Shown: positions 8,130-18,212, counted from the first letter of the stretch. The stretch: 47,505 bases of DNA from an uncultured Lentisphaeria bacterium (GCA_903831825.1 CAIKZE010000039.1:1-47505); one strand, 5' to 3'. Notes: generated by a model from the sequence alone, not told the origin. Translations and numbers: made by a program.

Positions 8130-9779
8130 ATGCCGCGTTATGAAGAAAAAACTCCAGGATGGATTGCAGCGGCGCTGGTTCTGGTTGTAGCTTTCCTGAT
8201 TATCTACTCCCCCTGGCAATTGAGTGACAGAGAGCTTTACTGGCAGGAAGGATTCTTTGCGGCACAGGCAATGGAAATGGACTATTTTATGCCGATGACC
8301 TTTGCGCATGGTATGGTTATTCAGGACTCGTTTCCGCTTTTTCCCTGGAATGCTGCTGTTGTTCATAACGAATTCGGCTTGTCCATGGAAATGGCTTTGC
8401 GTTTCATTTCAGTAATCGCGCTGGGGATAATTGCCGTGCTGGTCTGGTTTGCCGCAGGCAGTTCCGGCGGAACGCAGGCCGCGGCGGTTGCCGCCGCGGT
8501 GATGATCAGCAACAGCTTGGTTATCGAAAAAAGTATTGAAGGATATCCGAATACGTTAATGCTGCTGGCCTTGACTGCCGCGTGGTTTTCCTGGTTTATG
8601 CTTGGTCCCGGCAGGAGCAACTGGAGCGGCGCGTGGGCGGCGTCTCTTTTCTTTGCCGGTCTGGCTTTCTACACTTTCGGATTTTCAGCGCTGATATATT
8701 TCTTTTTCCCGATGATTTTCATGCGCCGGCCGCTGACGATCTGGACTAAAATGAATAAACCGGGATTTTATATCGGTTTGGCGGTGCTGGTCGGGTTTAT
8801 AATGCTGTGGGCGTTTCCGCATATTATGTTTGCGAATACTTTTCCGTTCAAATCGCTGGAATTCAGGCCGGGTTCGATTTCGGATTACCTTGAGCATCTG
8901 GCAACATTTCCGCTTGATGTCGCAATCCGGCTGATGCCGTGGACGATACTGGCCTGGGCTCCATTCTGTGTTGAATATTTTCCGCTGGACAAAACTCCGA
9001 TTTTCAGCCGTTTTCTGCGCATCATTGTAATTTCCCTGTTTTTTCTGCTCTGGCTCAGTCCGTTTACGGAACCGCGGGATATCATGCTGCTGATTCCGCC
9101 GCTGGCGGTTATGACCGGCATCAACTACTGGCTGGTGGTCAGGCGCTACGGTGACAAACTGCTGATGCTGATGAAGCTGCTCTCGTTTCCCGTGTTTATC
9201 GTCGGCGGCATAATCATTATTTTTTATCTGCTTCCAGCCGATTGGTGGAACAGTATTTTTTCACTTCAGAAAGGTATCGGCTTCAGGACTAACCCCAAAT
9301 ACACCATTATCGGGATGACATGGGGGATGCTGGCGGTGGCGCTCGGCATTGCCTTGATTCATGTGAAAATACGGCCTTATATCTGGTCATATATGCTGAT
9401 TATTGTCTGTGCGGTAATGTTCTTTTACTGGTCATTGATCCATCCTTACAAAGCACAGGACCAGACCAGGAAGTCACTGGGGTGGGAACTGCGGGCCGCC
9501 CTGTCCGCTGAAGGGGTTACTGAAAAAGATACAGTTTATACCGGACCTGGTCTCGGCCTGTACAGTGAATGCTTTTACATGGGGGGAAAAGTTATCACGA
9601 TGAATTCCGTTGAAGAAATCCCCGCGGATCAGAAAGTGGTCTATCTCATCAGCACTGAGTTCCCGCAAGTCCCGGAACGCCGCTGGCGCAATCTGCTGCC
9701 TAATCAGAAGACCTATAAAGATAAACGCATTTGTCTCTGGCAGGGGATTAAGCTTGAAAAGAAAAAGACTTTAAAATGA
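8130..9779 (+). CDS. Integral-membrane glycosyltransferase, PMT/ArnT-like (GT-C fold)
   Basis: 549 residues with about 11-12 hydrophobic segments. The first periplasmic loop carries SDRELYWQEGFFAAQAMEM, matching the D/E-rich catalytic loop of GT-C enzymes that use polyprenyl-phosphate sugars (dolichyl-phosphate-mannose-protein mannosyltransferase/ArnT group). A soluble C-terminal domain (about 440-549) ends KKKTLK. Likely transfers a sugar to lipid A, a glycan or a protein on the periplasmic face; donor and acceptor cannot be told from sequence. Its stop overlaps the rlmN start (ATGA, 9776-9779), so the two are translationally coupled. A paralogous enzyme lies at 12956-14674. Confidence 0.8.
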   Translation: MPRYEEKTPGWIAAALVLVVAFLIIYSPWQLSDRELYWQEGFFAAQAMEMDYFMPMTFAHGMVIQDSFPLFPWNAAVVHNEFGLSMEMALRFISVIALGIIAVLVWFAAGSSGGTQAAAVAAAVMISNSLVIEKSIEGYPNTLMLLALTAAWFSWFMLGPGRSNWSGAWAASLFFAGLAFYTFGFSALIYFFFPMIFMRRPLTIWTKMNKPGFYIGLAVLVGFIMLWAFPHIMFANTFPFKSLEFRPGSISDYLEHLATFPLDVAIRLMPWTILAWAPFCVEYFPLDKTPIFSRFLRIIVISLFFLLWLSPFTEPRDIMLLIPPLAVMTGINYWLVVRRYGDKLLMLMKLLSFPVFIVGGIIIIFYLLPADWWNSIFSLQKGIGFRTNPKYTIIGMTWGMLAVALGIALIHVKIRPYIWSYMLIIVCAVMFFYWSLIHPYKAQDQTRKSLGWELRAALSAEGVTEKDTVYTGPGLGLYSECFYMGGKVITMNSVEEIPADQKVVYLISTEFPQVPERRWRNLLPNQKTYKDKRICLWQGIKLEKKKTLK

Positions 9780-10831
9780 GCGCCGCAAGTAAACAGTTGC
9801 TTTGTTCCCTGACTGCCGATGAGGTCAAGACTTGGGTTGCCGCGCATGGCGCTCCGGCTTTTCGCGCTTCTCAAATTCTGGACTGGATCTATAAAAAAAG
9901 AATTATTACACCAAACTTGATGAGTAATCTGCCGCCTGATTTGCGGCTGGCTTTAAGTGAAGATTTCATCTGTGTCTCATCCGTTATTGAAAGTGAAGTC
10001 GCTGCCGGTGACGGCACCTCGAAACTGCTGTTGCGGCTGCGCGACGGCGAAGCCGTTGAAATGGTGATTATCCCTGCTCCGGACAGAATGACGTTCTGCC
10101 TGAGTACTCAGGTCGGCTGCCCTGTGCAGTGCCGTTTCTGCGCCAGCGGCGCCGACGGCCTGGTCAGGAATCTCGACGCGGGCGAAATGGTTGAACAGTT
10201 TTTTCACGGCTGCGCTAAAATCGGCGGCTTGCCGGACAATGTTGTGTTTATGGGAATTGGTGAAGGCCTGCTCAATTTCGGCAATCTTGAAAAGGCGATC
10301 CGGCTGCTTTGCGATTCCGAATATGTCGGATTTGGCGCGCGCCGGATTACCGTTTCGACCAGCGGTTTTGTGCCTGGCATGCGCCAACTGGCCGATCTCG
10401 GCCGCCAGGTTAATCTGGCAGTTTCGCTCCATGCCGCTGATGACGCGACGCGCGCGGCGCTTATTCCCGATAAACTGCGTTATCCGATCAGGGAAATCCT
10501 TGACGCCTGTGAATATTACCGTGAAAAAACCGGACGGATGATTACTTTTGAATATACCTTGATTGACGGCATTAATGATAAATCCGGCGACGCCGAAAAA
10601 TTGGCCGCCATTGCCAAACGCATGCATGCCAAAGTCAACCTGATTCCATATAACCAGACAACTGCGGATTTTCACCGTCCGCCCGATAAAGTCATACGAA
10701 ATTTTCAAGCCATTCTTGAACGCTGTGACATTCAAGTCACGCTGCGCATGGAAAAAGGTTCGAAAGTCAGCGCCGCCTGCGGTCAGCTCCGCGCCAAACA
10801 CGCATCCGGAGAACACAGCAAGCAAGAATAA
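9776..10831 (+). CDS. rlmN: Radical SAM 23S rRNA (A2503)/tRNA C2-methyltransferase
   Basis: 351 residues, typical of RlmN. Methylates C2 of A2503 in 23S rRNA and A37 in some tRNAs. Seen: the N-terminal helical domain (FRASQILDWIYKK), the [4Fe-4S] motif C115-PVQ-C119-RF-C122, RNLDAGEMVEQ, NVVFMGIGEGLLN, RRITVSTSGFVPGM, NLAVSLHAADD, FEYTLIDGIND, NLIPYNQT and the catalytic methyl-carrying C335 in SAACGQL. Odd: the highly conserved GEP of the radical SAM core reads GEG here. Starts inside the stop of the upstream glycosyltransferase. 'RlmN-like' would be a safer label if the GEG change matters. Confidence 0.9.
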   Translation: MSAASKQLLCSLTADEVKTWVAAHGAPAFRASQILDWIYKKRIITPNLMSNLPPDLRLALSEDFICVSSVIESEVAAGDGTSKLLLRLRDGEAVEMVIIPAPDRMTFCLSTQVGCPVQCRFCASGADGLVRNLDAGEMVEQFFHGCAKIGGLPDNVVFMGIGEGLLNFGNLEKAIRLLCDSEYVGFGARRITVSTSGFVPGMRQLADLGRQVNLAVSLHAADDATRAALIPDKLRYPIREILDACEYYREKTGRMITFEYTLIDGINDKSGDAEKLAAIAKRMHAKVNLIPYNQTTADFHRPPDKVIRNFQAILERCDIQVTLRMEKGSKVSAACGQLRAKHASGEHSKQE

Positions 10832-10854
10832 TCTGTTGAAAATCACGATTAAAC

Positions 10855-10883
10855 TTGATTGTTTCCGGAAATCTTCTTATATT
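10855..10883 (+). promoter_or_regulatory. Sigma70-like promoter, shared-architecture copy 1
   Basis: TTGATT (10855-10860), 17-bp spacer beginning GTTTCCGGAAAT, TATATT (10878-10883). The spacer palindrome TTTCCGGAAA is the perfect version of a motif found in the same place in two other promoters (14907 and 18404). Drives the S9 peptidase gene. Confidence 0.7.
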
Positions 10884-10942
10884 TCTCCTGTAATTATGAA
10901 ATAAAGCGATTTGCATCATTACAAATGGAGGAATCCTGAAAT

Positions 10943-12901
10943 ATGAAAGAAGTCCCTTTGATTGCACGCCGGTTGTTCTTTGGTAATCCTGATCGTGCCT
11001 CCGTCCAGATCAGCCCTGATGGTAAGCACCTTTCCTGGCTGGCTCCTCTCGACGGAGTACTCAACGTGTGGGTTGCCTTGCGGGAGAATATCGCTGCTGC
11101 CCGGCCTGTAACACATGATACCGCGCGCGGCATTCGTATCTATTTATGGTCCTACACCAATAACCACATCTTATATTTGCAGGACAAGAATGGCGACGAG
11201 AATTGGCGTTTGTATGCCACGGAACTGGCAACCGGAAACACCCGGGATCTCACTCCGTTTGAAGGTGTACAGGCTCAACTCAATTTCGTCAGTCATAAGT
11301 TTCCTGATGAGGTAGTGGTCGGCCTGAATAATCGAAATCCTCAATGGCATGACATTTACCGCATCAACTTGATTACAGGAGCAATGACTCTGTTACTGCA
11401 GCATGATCGTTTCATCAGCGTGACTGCGGACGATGATTATCGACTGCGGTACGCAGCTCAGACAACCCCGTCCGGCGGCGTGGATTTGTATATTCCGGCA
11501 AACGGTAATTGGCAACTTTGGGATTCGATTGCCGCTGAGGACGTGATGACCACCTCGCTGATCAGTTTTGACAAGACCAACCGGATGATTTTTATGAAAG
11601 AAAGTCGCGGGCGCAACATCTCGGCGCTCGTAGTAATGGACCCTGAAGCGAAGACATCCCGCATTCTGGCGGCGTCTCCTGAATCCGATGTTTTAGGCGT
11701 GATGAGTCATCCGACCGAAAAACATATTCAGGCCGTTTCCTTTTTCTATGAGCGCATACGCTGGCAAATACTTGATTCGTCGATTGAACCGGACTTTGAT
11801 TATTTGCGTACATTAACTGACGGCGACATTGAAGTAACCGGACGTTCTCTCGACGACCATTACTGGGTGGTCGTCTTTACCGTTGATGACGGGCCAGCCC
11901 GTTTTTACCTGTATGACCGCCATAACCGTGTTGCGAAATTTCTTTTCACCAACCGGAAAAACCTGGAAAACCAGCCTTTGTCCAAAACGCGGTCTGTTAT
12001 TATCAAATCCAGGGATGGACTTGACCTTGTGGCCTATTACTCCATACCTTTAGGCGCCGACAGTAATCACGATGGAATCCCGGATCAACCGTTGCCTGCC
12101 GTCTTCGCACCGCACGGAGGACCATGGTGGCGGGATTTTTGGGGTTACAATCCATGGCACCAATGGCTTGCCAACCGCGGCTATGCGGTGCTGTCGGTCA
12201 ACTTCCGCGCTTCTACCGGATTCGGCAAAGCATTCATTAATGCCGGAGATCGTGAATGGGGCGGCAAGATTATCGAGGATCAGGTGGATGCAGTCCAATG
12301 GGCCATCCGGACTGGAGTCGCCGACCCTGAGCGTGTGGCCGTGATGGGCGGCAGTTTCGGCGGATACTCAACTCTTGCCGGGCTGACGTTCAACCCTGAA
12401 CTGTTTGCTTGCGGCGTGGACTTGTTTGGCGTTGCGAATCTCATCACATGGATTGAGTCCGTTCCACCCTATTGGAAGCCCATGTTGGATATGCTTATTA
12501 CCCGCGTCGGCGATCATCGCACCGAAGAAGGCCGTTCACTTTTGAAAAAGCATTCCCCTTTGACTTATGTGGATCGTATTTGCCGACCGCTGCTGATCGC
12601 GCAAGGAGCCAACGACCCGCGAGTAAGACAGGCGGAATCTGATCAAATTGTGCAGGCGATGCAGGCCAGGGGAATACCTGTCTCCTATGCGCTGTATTCG
12701 GACGAGGGACACGGTTTTGCCCGTTCGGAGAATAATCTGTCGTTCTACGCGATTGCCGAGGGCTTCCTGGCAAAACACCTGGGAGTGCGTCACGAACCTA
12801 TTGGTAATGACTGCGACGGATCAAGTATTCAGGTGCTGACCGGAGCGGAAGATATTCCCGGATTGGAAGAAGTTCTTGCTGTCAGACGGCAAGGCTCATA
12901 A
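10943..12901 (+). CDS. S9 family (prolyl oligopeptidase-type) serine peptidase
   Basis: 652 residues. Residues 1 to about 370 form a beta-propeller (VQISPDGKHLSWLAP, NVWVALRE, LYLQDKNGDENWRLY). About 380-640 is an alpha/beta-hydrolase domain with the catalytic triad Ser471 (GGSFGGYS), Asp558 (GANDPRV) and His590 (EGHGF). The SF-HG-G features (APHGGPWWRDFWGYNPWHQW) and the length fit the S9C acylaminoacyl-peptidase/DPP-like group. No signal peptide, so cytoplasmic peptide hydrolysis is likely. A strong GGAGGA ribosome site precedes the ATG, and the gene has its own promoter at 10855. Converges with the glycosyltransferase at 12956. Confidence 0.92.
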   Translation: MKEVPLIARRLFFGNPDRASVQISPDGKHLSWLAPLDGVLNVWVALRENIAAARPVTHDTARGIRIYLWSYTNNHILYLQDKNGDENWRLYATELATGNTRDLTPFEGVQAQLNFVSHKFPDEVVVGLNNRNPQWHDIYRINLITGAMTLLLQHDRFISVTADDDYRLRYAAQTTPSGGVDLYIPANGNWQLWDSIAAEDVMTTSLISFDKTNRMIFMKESRGRNISALVVMDPEAKTSRILAASPESDVLGVMSHPTEKHIQAVSFFYERIRWQILDSSIEPDFDYLRTLTDGDIEVTGRSLDDHYWVVVFTVDDGPARFYLYDRHNRVAKFLFTNRKNLENQPLSKTRSVIIKSRDGLDLVAYYSIPLGADSNHDGIPDQPLPAVFAPHGGPWWRDFWGYNPWHQWLANRGYAVLSVNFRASTGFGKAFINAGDREWGGKIIEDQVDAVQWAIRTGVADPERVAVMGGSFGGYSTLAGLTFNPELFACGVDLFGVANLITWIESVPPYWKPMLDMLITRVGDHRTEEGRSLLKKHSPLTYVDRICRPLLIAQGANDPRVRQAESDQIVQAMQARGIPVSYALYSDEGHGFARSENNLSFYAIAEGFLAKHLGVRHEPIGNDCDGSSIQVLTGAEDIPGLEEVLAVRRQGS

Positions 12902-12955
12902 TGATTGTGTCGGGCCGCAATTTCTTCATCTGCTATTGATGAACAGGATAACTGT

Positions 12956-14674
12956 TTACGGTTGATTTTTGGTCCGGTAAAGCGTCAGCGGATATTGATG
13001 ACCGGGGATTGTTGTTTCCAATTGTTCCATCCTGGATTTTATCTCATCCGGCAACTGCATTATCCTGCTTTCGGGAGATATAATGAATTTGAATTTAAAA
13101 ATTTGTTTCTCCGCGTCATAAAAATCGGAAGGCTTTGAACAGCGCTCATAGTCCCGTCCGATGTAGAATACTGCTTCGTCAACCCATGAACCGTAATAGC
13201 CGATAACCGCATCCTCCGGCAGATGTGTCAATGCCGCCTGGCAGAACGGTTTGGTGGTTTTGAACTCACTGGTGACCGGATCAAGCCAGAGATAATACCA
13301 GACTAAAAAAGTCAGCATGACCGCAAGAAAAGCATTCGCTGCCGGCAATATTCTGCCCTGTTCTGATAATTTTCCGATCATATACAGCAACCCCATCAAC
13401 AGTGCGGCGACGGCTATAAGCAGAATGAAATGCTGATTCAACAGGTTACTTGTTTGAATTATGGACATCCCGTCCCTGTCCGGGAAATGGGCTATTTTTT
13501 GATCTATGCCGAGTTGTCCGATTTGGCGCAAAACGCCGGTTTTCAATAATCCGGCGGCGATAACCATTATACTCAGCAGACTGAACCAGTATATTTTCCA
13601 TTGCCGGGTCAATTTCGGAGATTGCTCAGACACTAGAATCAAGTAACGTCCCAGCAATATCGCCAGCGCCGGATAAAGCGGGAGTATGTAATCCCCGCGC
13701 TTGATTGCCGACAAACTGAAAAAAACGAATACCGCCAGCGTCCATGTCAATAAAAACCATGTATCCTGACGCAATGACATGAATTTTTTGCGGAATGAAT
13801 AAAGACAGAACGGGGTAAGCAATGACCACGGTAACGCTCCCGCGAACAATTTCGGAAAGTAATAAAAAAAGATTTTGCGTTTTCCTTCACAGTAGGTGGT
13901 GTTGATGCCAAGGAAACGGTCAATATTCTGGTTCCAGAAAAAATCAAAAGCGAAATCGCCCTGGGTACGAACGCTTTCATAAACATACCATGGCACATTA
14001 ATCACTAATCCGATAATTAATCCGCTGACCGGTTTAAGTTCCCATATCATTCGCCAGTTTCGCTCTTTGAGTGCCATTGCCAGAACAGTCAGGCCTGCCA
14101 ATACCACCGAAACCGGTCCTTTGACCAGTACGCTTAATGCCAATACAAAATAGAACAGATACAAACGCCAGTTGGCCTGCCGTTTTTCAAAGTATCCCAG
14201 GTACAGGAAGATCATTGACAGCATATAAAATGAGCACAGCACAATGTCAATTCTGGCAATTCTGCCGAGATTGACGAACCCGATCATAGTGGCAAGCATG
14301 TATCCGGCCAATATTCCGGTGCCGGTCCCGTAAATTCTGCCGCCCAGCCAGCAGGTCAAAATAACGGTGATAATTGCGGCAATCACTGATGGCAGGCGCA
14401 CGCTGAATTCATTGACCCCGAAAACTTTACCGGTGATGGCACAAAACCAATATGCCATGATCGGCTTTTCCGTTTCAGGTTCCCCTGCAATTACAATATT
14501 GAGATAGTTGCCGGTTTGCAGCATATTGCGCGCGACAATCGCCGCCCGTCCTTCCTGCGCTGAATATATGCCGGTTCCGCCGATGTTTATAAAGAAAACC
14601 ACACAGGTAAAAGCTATAAGCAACGTCCATTGAAACGCCGTTTTATTAACAATATTCCATTTAAAAGCTGCCAT
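12956..14674 (-). CDS. ArnT-like integral-membrane glycosyltransferase (PMT_2 type)
   Basis: 572 residues. About 12 membrane segments precede a soluble C-terminal domain (from about 470). The first loop GTGIYSAQEGRAAIVARNML followed by EPETEKPIMAYW is the classic GT-C/ArnT signature (acidic catalytic loop plus the E-KPP/KPI motif). ArnT enzymes move aminoarabinose or similar sugars from undecaprenyl phosphate to lipid A; this one is best called a lipid-linked sugar transferase of unknown specificity. No arn operon surrounds it. Only 54 bp separate it from the converging S9 peptidase gene, with a weak hairpin TTCATC/GATGAA between. Confidence 0.85.
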   Translation of the reverse strand: MAAFKWNIVNKTAFQWTLLIAFTCVVFFINIGGTGIYSAQEGRAAIVARNMLQTGNYLNIVIAGEPETEKPIMAYWFCAITGKVFGVNEFSVRLPSVIAAIITVILTCWLGGRIYGTGTGILAGYMLATMIGFVNLGRIARIDIVLCSFYMLSMIFLYLGYFEKRQANWRLYLFYFVLALSVLVKGPVSVVLAGLTVLAMALKERNWRMIWELKPVSGLIIGLVINVPWYVYESVRTQGDFAFDFFWNQNIDRFLGINTTYCEGKRKIFFYYFPKLFAGALPWSLLTPFCLYSFRKKFMSLRQDTWFLLTWTLAVFVFFSLSAIKRGDYILPLYPALAILLGRYLILVSEQSPKLTRQWKIYWFSLLSIMVIAAGLLKTGVLRQIGQLGIDQKIAHFPDRDGMSIIQTSNLLNQHFILLIAVAALLMGLLYMIGKLSEQGRILPAANAFLAVMLTFLVWYYLWLDPVTSEFKTTKPFCQAALTHLPEDAVIGYYGSWVDEAVFYIGRDYERCSKPSDFYDAEKQIFKFKFIISPESRIMQLPDEIKSRMEQLETTIPGHQYPLTLYRTKNQP

Positions 14675-14980
14675 ATTTTATTATGTCCATATTCATTAAC
14701 GTAATCCAGCCGAAAACTAATTATTTACCAAGCGATTCAACGCGCAAATATTACTTAAAATAAACAATTAATATAAGCTCTCCGAATAGAAATTTCAAAG
14801 AGATTTCAGAAAATACCCGCTATCCCTAAACGTTTGAAAATTTGAAAGAGACGGGTTTATATTTTAGTAATCTGCCCTGATAATCAACAGAAAAATGTGC
14901 CTTTACTTGATTGTTTACGAAAATCTACATATATTACCCTGTAATTTATGATATGCAGAAAAACTGTGGAATGAGCGAGA
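14675..14980. other. AT-rich divergent intergenic region
   Basis: 306 bp between the ArnT-like gene (minus) and the 14981 gene (plus). Apart from the promoter at 14907-14935 it is AT-rich, and I see no gene or RNA in it. Confidence 0.5.
14907..14935 (+). promoter_or_regulatory. Sigma70-like promoter, shared-architecture copy 2
   Basis: TTGATT (14907-14912), 17-bp spacer beginning GTTTACGAAAAT, TATATT (14930-14935), then ACCCTGTAATT. Spacer and flanks match the promoters at 10855 (downstream TCTCCTGTAATT) and 18404 beyond the core hexamers, which suggests a common regulator or common ancestry. Confidence 0.7.
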
Positions 14981-15631
14981 ATGGGGCAAAAGCGAATGAA
15001 TAAAAGTATGTTGACTGTACGTATTGCTGTCTGCGTCTGGATTATGGCGGTCGTAAATGTTTTCGCGGAACCGCAAGAAGGCAATCAGGAGCCGGCAGAA
15101 CTGAAAAAACTTCGCGAGTCGTACAAACGGCAAGTTGAACAAACCATCAATCCCGTCCGATTACAGTACATTGCGCAATTAGAACGTCTGAAAAAAACAT
15201 ATACCAGTCAGGACAATCTCAAGGCTGCTCTTGCGGTCCAGACAGAATTGGAGAAGTTACGTGACGGTTCAGACAAGGCAGACATATCCGCTTCCGGCAA
15301 TATCAGAATCAAGGCGCGTGTTGATGGGCGCGACAAGCTCATCTTTAAGGATAATAAATTGTGGTTCCGGCATGTGGATTGTGACCGGCCGAAAGATATT
15401 TCAATTGACGGAAAAAAATGGAATCCCGCATGGAACGGGAATGAGTCACGGCATTTCGAAACACTTTTCCAGCCTTTATCCAAGGCAGCGGTTAAAGTGA
15501 AGAAATTGAAGGGACGCGGTTCTGTGTCCATTGATGAATACCCGAACGATGAGAATGAAAAGACTCTGGTAATTGCCATAGATGACAAAGAGAATGGATC
15601 TGATGAGTACGAATTTGTTGTGTCGTGGTGA
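14981..15631 (+). CDS. Exported coiled-coil protein of unknown function
   Basis: 216 residues. N-terminal signal peptide (MLTVRIAVCVWIMAVVNVFA) cut near AEPQ. Residues about 35-90 are an amphipathic helix, ELKKLRESYKRQVEQ through LERLKKTYTSQDNLKAALAV, the 'L-x-x-L-x-x-x-Y...GDL-x-A' helical module common at the front of exported PVC-group proteins. A compact C-terminal domain (about 105-216) contains KLWFRHVDCDRPKDI and GKKWNPAWNG. Start is uncertain: ATG at 14981, 14996 (GGGG upstream) or 15008. Own promoter at 14907. Function unknown. Confidence 0.75.
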   Translation: MGQKRMNKSMLTVRIAVCVWIMAVVNVFAEPQEGNQEPAELKKLRESYKRQVEQTINPVRLQYIAQLERLKKTYTSQDNLKAALAVQTELEKLRDGSDKADISASGNIRIKARVDGRDKLIFKDNKLWFRHVDCDRPKDISIDGKKWNPAWNGNESRHFETLFQPLSKAAVKVKKLKGRGSVSIDEYPNDENEKTLVIAIDDKENGSDEYEFVVSW

Positions 15632-15692
15632 TATGCAATGTCTACCAACAAAACGGAGTGCTCTATAGCGTTGGATATTAAGGGATAAGATT

Positions 15693-16064
15693 ATGGAAGA
15701 AATTTCTCCTATTGAGAAAATTGCGGCCTTAATTTTGAATCAAGCAGCCGAAATGAAGTCACAAGCTGTTTTGTTAGATAAAAACGGAAATGCGAAAAGC
15801 ATCATATTGAAGTTCAAGCTTGCCGGACATTGGAGGATGGATTTTGATCGACCGCCAAAGTATTTGTGGTCCAATCTGCGCAACGTATATCTGCTTTGGG
15901 CAGGTGCCGATTATTGGAAGAAAGGAGCATTTAGCGGAATTATCAGACAGCATTTTATTATTCAAGAATGGTCGCTCAATGTTTCGGAATCGCACGATGT
16001 ACTTGAATTTAAACCGATAGCAAAAAATATAGACGGAACCGGTGAATCGACGGTTCGGTCATAA
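15693..16064 (+). CDS. Small protein of unknown function, weakly like a GspE/PilB N-domain
   Basis: 123 residues with AAGGG 8 nt before the ATG. Residues 5-60 (IEKIAALILNQAAEMKSQAV then ILKFKLAGHWRMDFDRPP) are laid out like the N-terminal subdomain of type II secretion/type IV pilus ATPases: a 'LL-x-A-x-x-x-x-A-S-D-I-H' helix, then the 'R-F-R-I-D-G' strands. The DIH and RIDG residues themselves are not conserved, and there is no Walker-type ATPase domain downstream. It may be a free-standing or eroded derivative of that fold. Lies 61 bp after the 14981 gene on the same strand. Confidence 0.55.
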   Translation: MEEISPIEKIAALILNQAAEMKSQAVLLDKNGNAKSIILKFKLAGHWRMDFDRPPKYLWSNLRNVYLLWAGADYWKKGAFSGIIRQHFIIQEWSLNVSESHDVLEFKPIAKNIDGTGESTVRS

Positions 16065-16130
16065 TAGTCGCCATTAAATCATTTTTTTCCACAATAGATT
16101 GCTTCAAGTAACTGACTTGTTCAACCGCTA

Positions 16131-18212
16131 CTATGATTTGTTTTTTCCGCCGGCGGAAAACTGATCATGTGATATTTTCAATTGTCGCAGAATCTCTTTC
16201 TCTGAGGTTAAGGGCAGGGCGCATGATTTATTGCGGCAAATGTAGGCGGTGGTTTTGCCGTCAATGGCGGTTAGTGACTTGGTGAACGGTGCGAATTGTG
16301 CAAGTTCTGCTTCGTTTTCCGGAGTTTTTACCAGCAGATACAGCGATGGATTGTAATATGAATCCGCCGCCTTGAGAATCTTTGATGTCGACGCATTTTC
16401 TGTTGGCGAAGTCACTACCGCCATTTCCGTATTGAGAGTATCGGAAGTAATAAATCCCGCCAGCGCATGAAGATAGGCGGACGGGTTCCGGGAGATTTTT
16501 ACCGTAATATCATGAATCATTTTATTTGCGATTTCAGCATAGCATGAATTCCCGGAGTAATATGCCAGCTTCAGGTTATTATGCAGCATCATTGAGTTGC
16601 CGGATGGTATGACGCCGTCATTAACTTCCAGCGGACGAATAATCAGCGGCTCCGCATCGCCGGCGGTCATGTAATAACAGTTTTCTCCGGCTGCGGTAAA
16701 ATGTTTCTGCACGACGGCGCAAAATTTTTCCGCATGGTTAAGCCAGGCTAATTCGCGGGTCGTGTGATACAGTTCCAGCAGGGCGGCAATGACGAACGAA
16801 TAATCGTCCAACATGCCGGGAATTGCGGCATTGCCATCATCGTAACAATGTGCAAGGCGATATTCCGCCGCTGCCGCCCGGTCCAGTACCGGACGTATTG
16901 CCTGCTCCGCCGCCGCAAGAAATGACTGTTCTTTCAACGTGCGCGCCGCGTGTGCCAGCGCTCCAATCATCAATGCATTCCAGTCAGTAAGTATTTTCGT
17001 GTCTTTGGAAGGGCGAATGCGTCGCACCCGCAGTTGGAACAGCTTATTGCGCATCTCGTCCGGAATCGCGGCGGAGGCATCCCGGCGCAAGCGGAGAATA
17101 TTGCCGCCGATTCTGGCATGAGCTGCTTCGTCCAGGTAATTTCCCGCTTCGGAGATGTCTGTGCAACTGGCAAGAACGCTGAATTCGGATTCCGTCAGCG
17201 CGGATTTCAATTCAGCAAATGTCCAGATATAAAAACGTCCTTCGCCTCCGGCGCTGTCGGCGTCCTCGCCGGAATAAAATCCGCCATCCGGCGAACGCAT
17301 GTCACGCAAGACGTAATTAATGATTTCACGCGAGGTGTCGGCGTAAAGCGTTTTACCGGTTACTTCAAATGCCTCCAGATAGGCCTCAAGCGTAAGCGCC
17401 TGGTCATACAACATTTTTTCAAAATGGGGAACATGCCATTCCGCGTCGGTGGAGTAGCGATGAAAACCGCTGCCAAGCTGGTCGTAAATTCCGCCGTTGC
17501 GCATCTTCGTTAAGGTATTTTCCACCATCTTCAGCGCATAATTGCAATCATATCGCCACGCATAACGCAACATGAACAGCAGATTGTGGGGCGTAGGGAA
17601 TTTGGGCGCTTTGCCGAAACCGCCGTTCAGCGAATCGTATGCGGCGGCGATTTCATCAAATCCGGTGTCAATCATGGTTTTAACCGGCAAGGTTCCCCCG
17701 GCGGGTTCAACTGCCGCTTGCCGGAGAATGCTGCAAATCTGTTCCGCCGAGATATCTATTTCACTGCGCTTGTTCCGCCATATTTCGGCGATAGCGGGCA
17801 ATAGCTGAAGCATCCCGGCGGAATTCTGAATCGAAGTTCGCGGAATATAAGTGGCGGCAAAAAATGGTTTTTTCTCCGGGGTCATGATTATCGTCATCGG
17901 CCAGCCGCCGCGTCCGGTCAACATTTGGCAGACGGACATATAAATTGCGTCAACGTCCGGGCGTTCTTCGCGATCAACTTTGATGCTGATGAAATCTTTA
18001 TTCATCAATTCCGCCACGTCCGCGGATTCAAACGATTCTTTTTCCATTACATGGCACCAGTGACAGGTTGAATATCCCACCGAAAGGAATATCGGTTTAT
18101 CCTGTTCTCTTGCGGTGCGGAAAGCCTCTTCGCCCCAGGGATACCAGTCAACCGGGTTGTGCGCATGCTGCAACAGATACGGACTTTTTTCATTGATAAG
18201 CCTGTTAGCCAT
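16131..18212 (-). CDS. Thioredoxin-domain protein of the YyaL / SSP411 (DUF255) family
   Basis: 693 residues, full length for the family. The N-terminal thioredoxin-like domain begins with [20 protein letters not shown] and has the redox motif C50-HW-C53-HVM, then [15 protein letters not shown] and GRGGWPMTI. The remainder is an (alpha/alpha)6 barrel like N-acylglucosamine 2-epimerases/cellobiose epimerases ([77 protein letters not shown]). No signal peptide is seen; probably cytoplasmic. Biochemical role unproven (human homologue SPATA20). Single gene, ending 66 bp from the converging 15693 gene. Confidence 0.94.
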   Translation of the reverse strand: MANRLINEKSPYLLQHAHNPVDWYPWGEEAFRTAREQDKPIFLSVGYSTCHWCHVMEKESFESADVAELMNKDFISIKVDREERPDVDAIYMSVCQMLTGRGGWPMTIIMTPEKKPFFAATYIPRTSIQNSAGMLQLLPAIAEIWRNKRSEIDISAEQICSILRQAAVEPAGGTLPVKTMIDTGFDEIAAAYDSLNGGFGKAPKFPTPHNLLFMLRYAWRYDCNYALKMVENTLTKMRNGGIYDQLGSGFHRYSTDAEWHVPHFEKMLYDQALTLEAYLEAFEVTGKTLYADTSREIINYVLRDMRSPDGGFYSGEDADSAGGEGRFYIWTFAELKSALTESEFSVLASCTDISEAGNYLDEAAHARIGGNILRLRRDASAAIPDEMRNKLFQLRVRRIRPSKDTKILTDWNALMIGALAHAARTLKEQSFLAAAEQAIRPVLDRAAAAEYRLAHCYDDGNAAIPGMLDDYSFVIAALLELYHTTRELAWLNHAEKFCAVVQKHFTAAGENCYYMTAGDAEPLIIRPLEVNDGVIPSGNSMMLHNNLKLAYYSGNSCYAEIANKMIHDITVKISRNPSAYLHALAGFITSDTLNTEMAVVTSPTENASTSKILKAADSYYNPSLYLLVKTPENEAELAQFAPFTKSLTAIDGKTTAYICRNKSCALPLTSEKEILRQLKISHDQFSAGGKNKS

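Noticed and set aside
9977-10846. 289-codon minus-strand open frame
   Set aside because: Shadow of rlmN.
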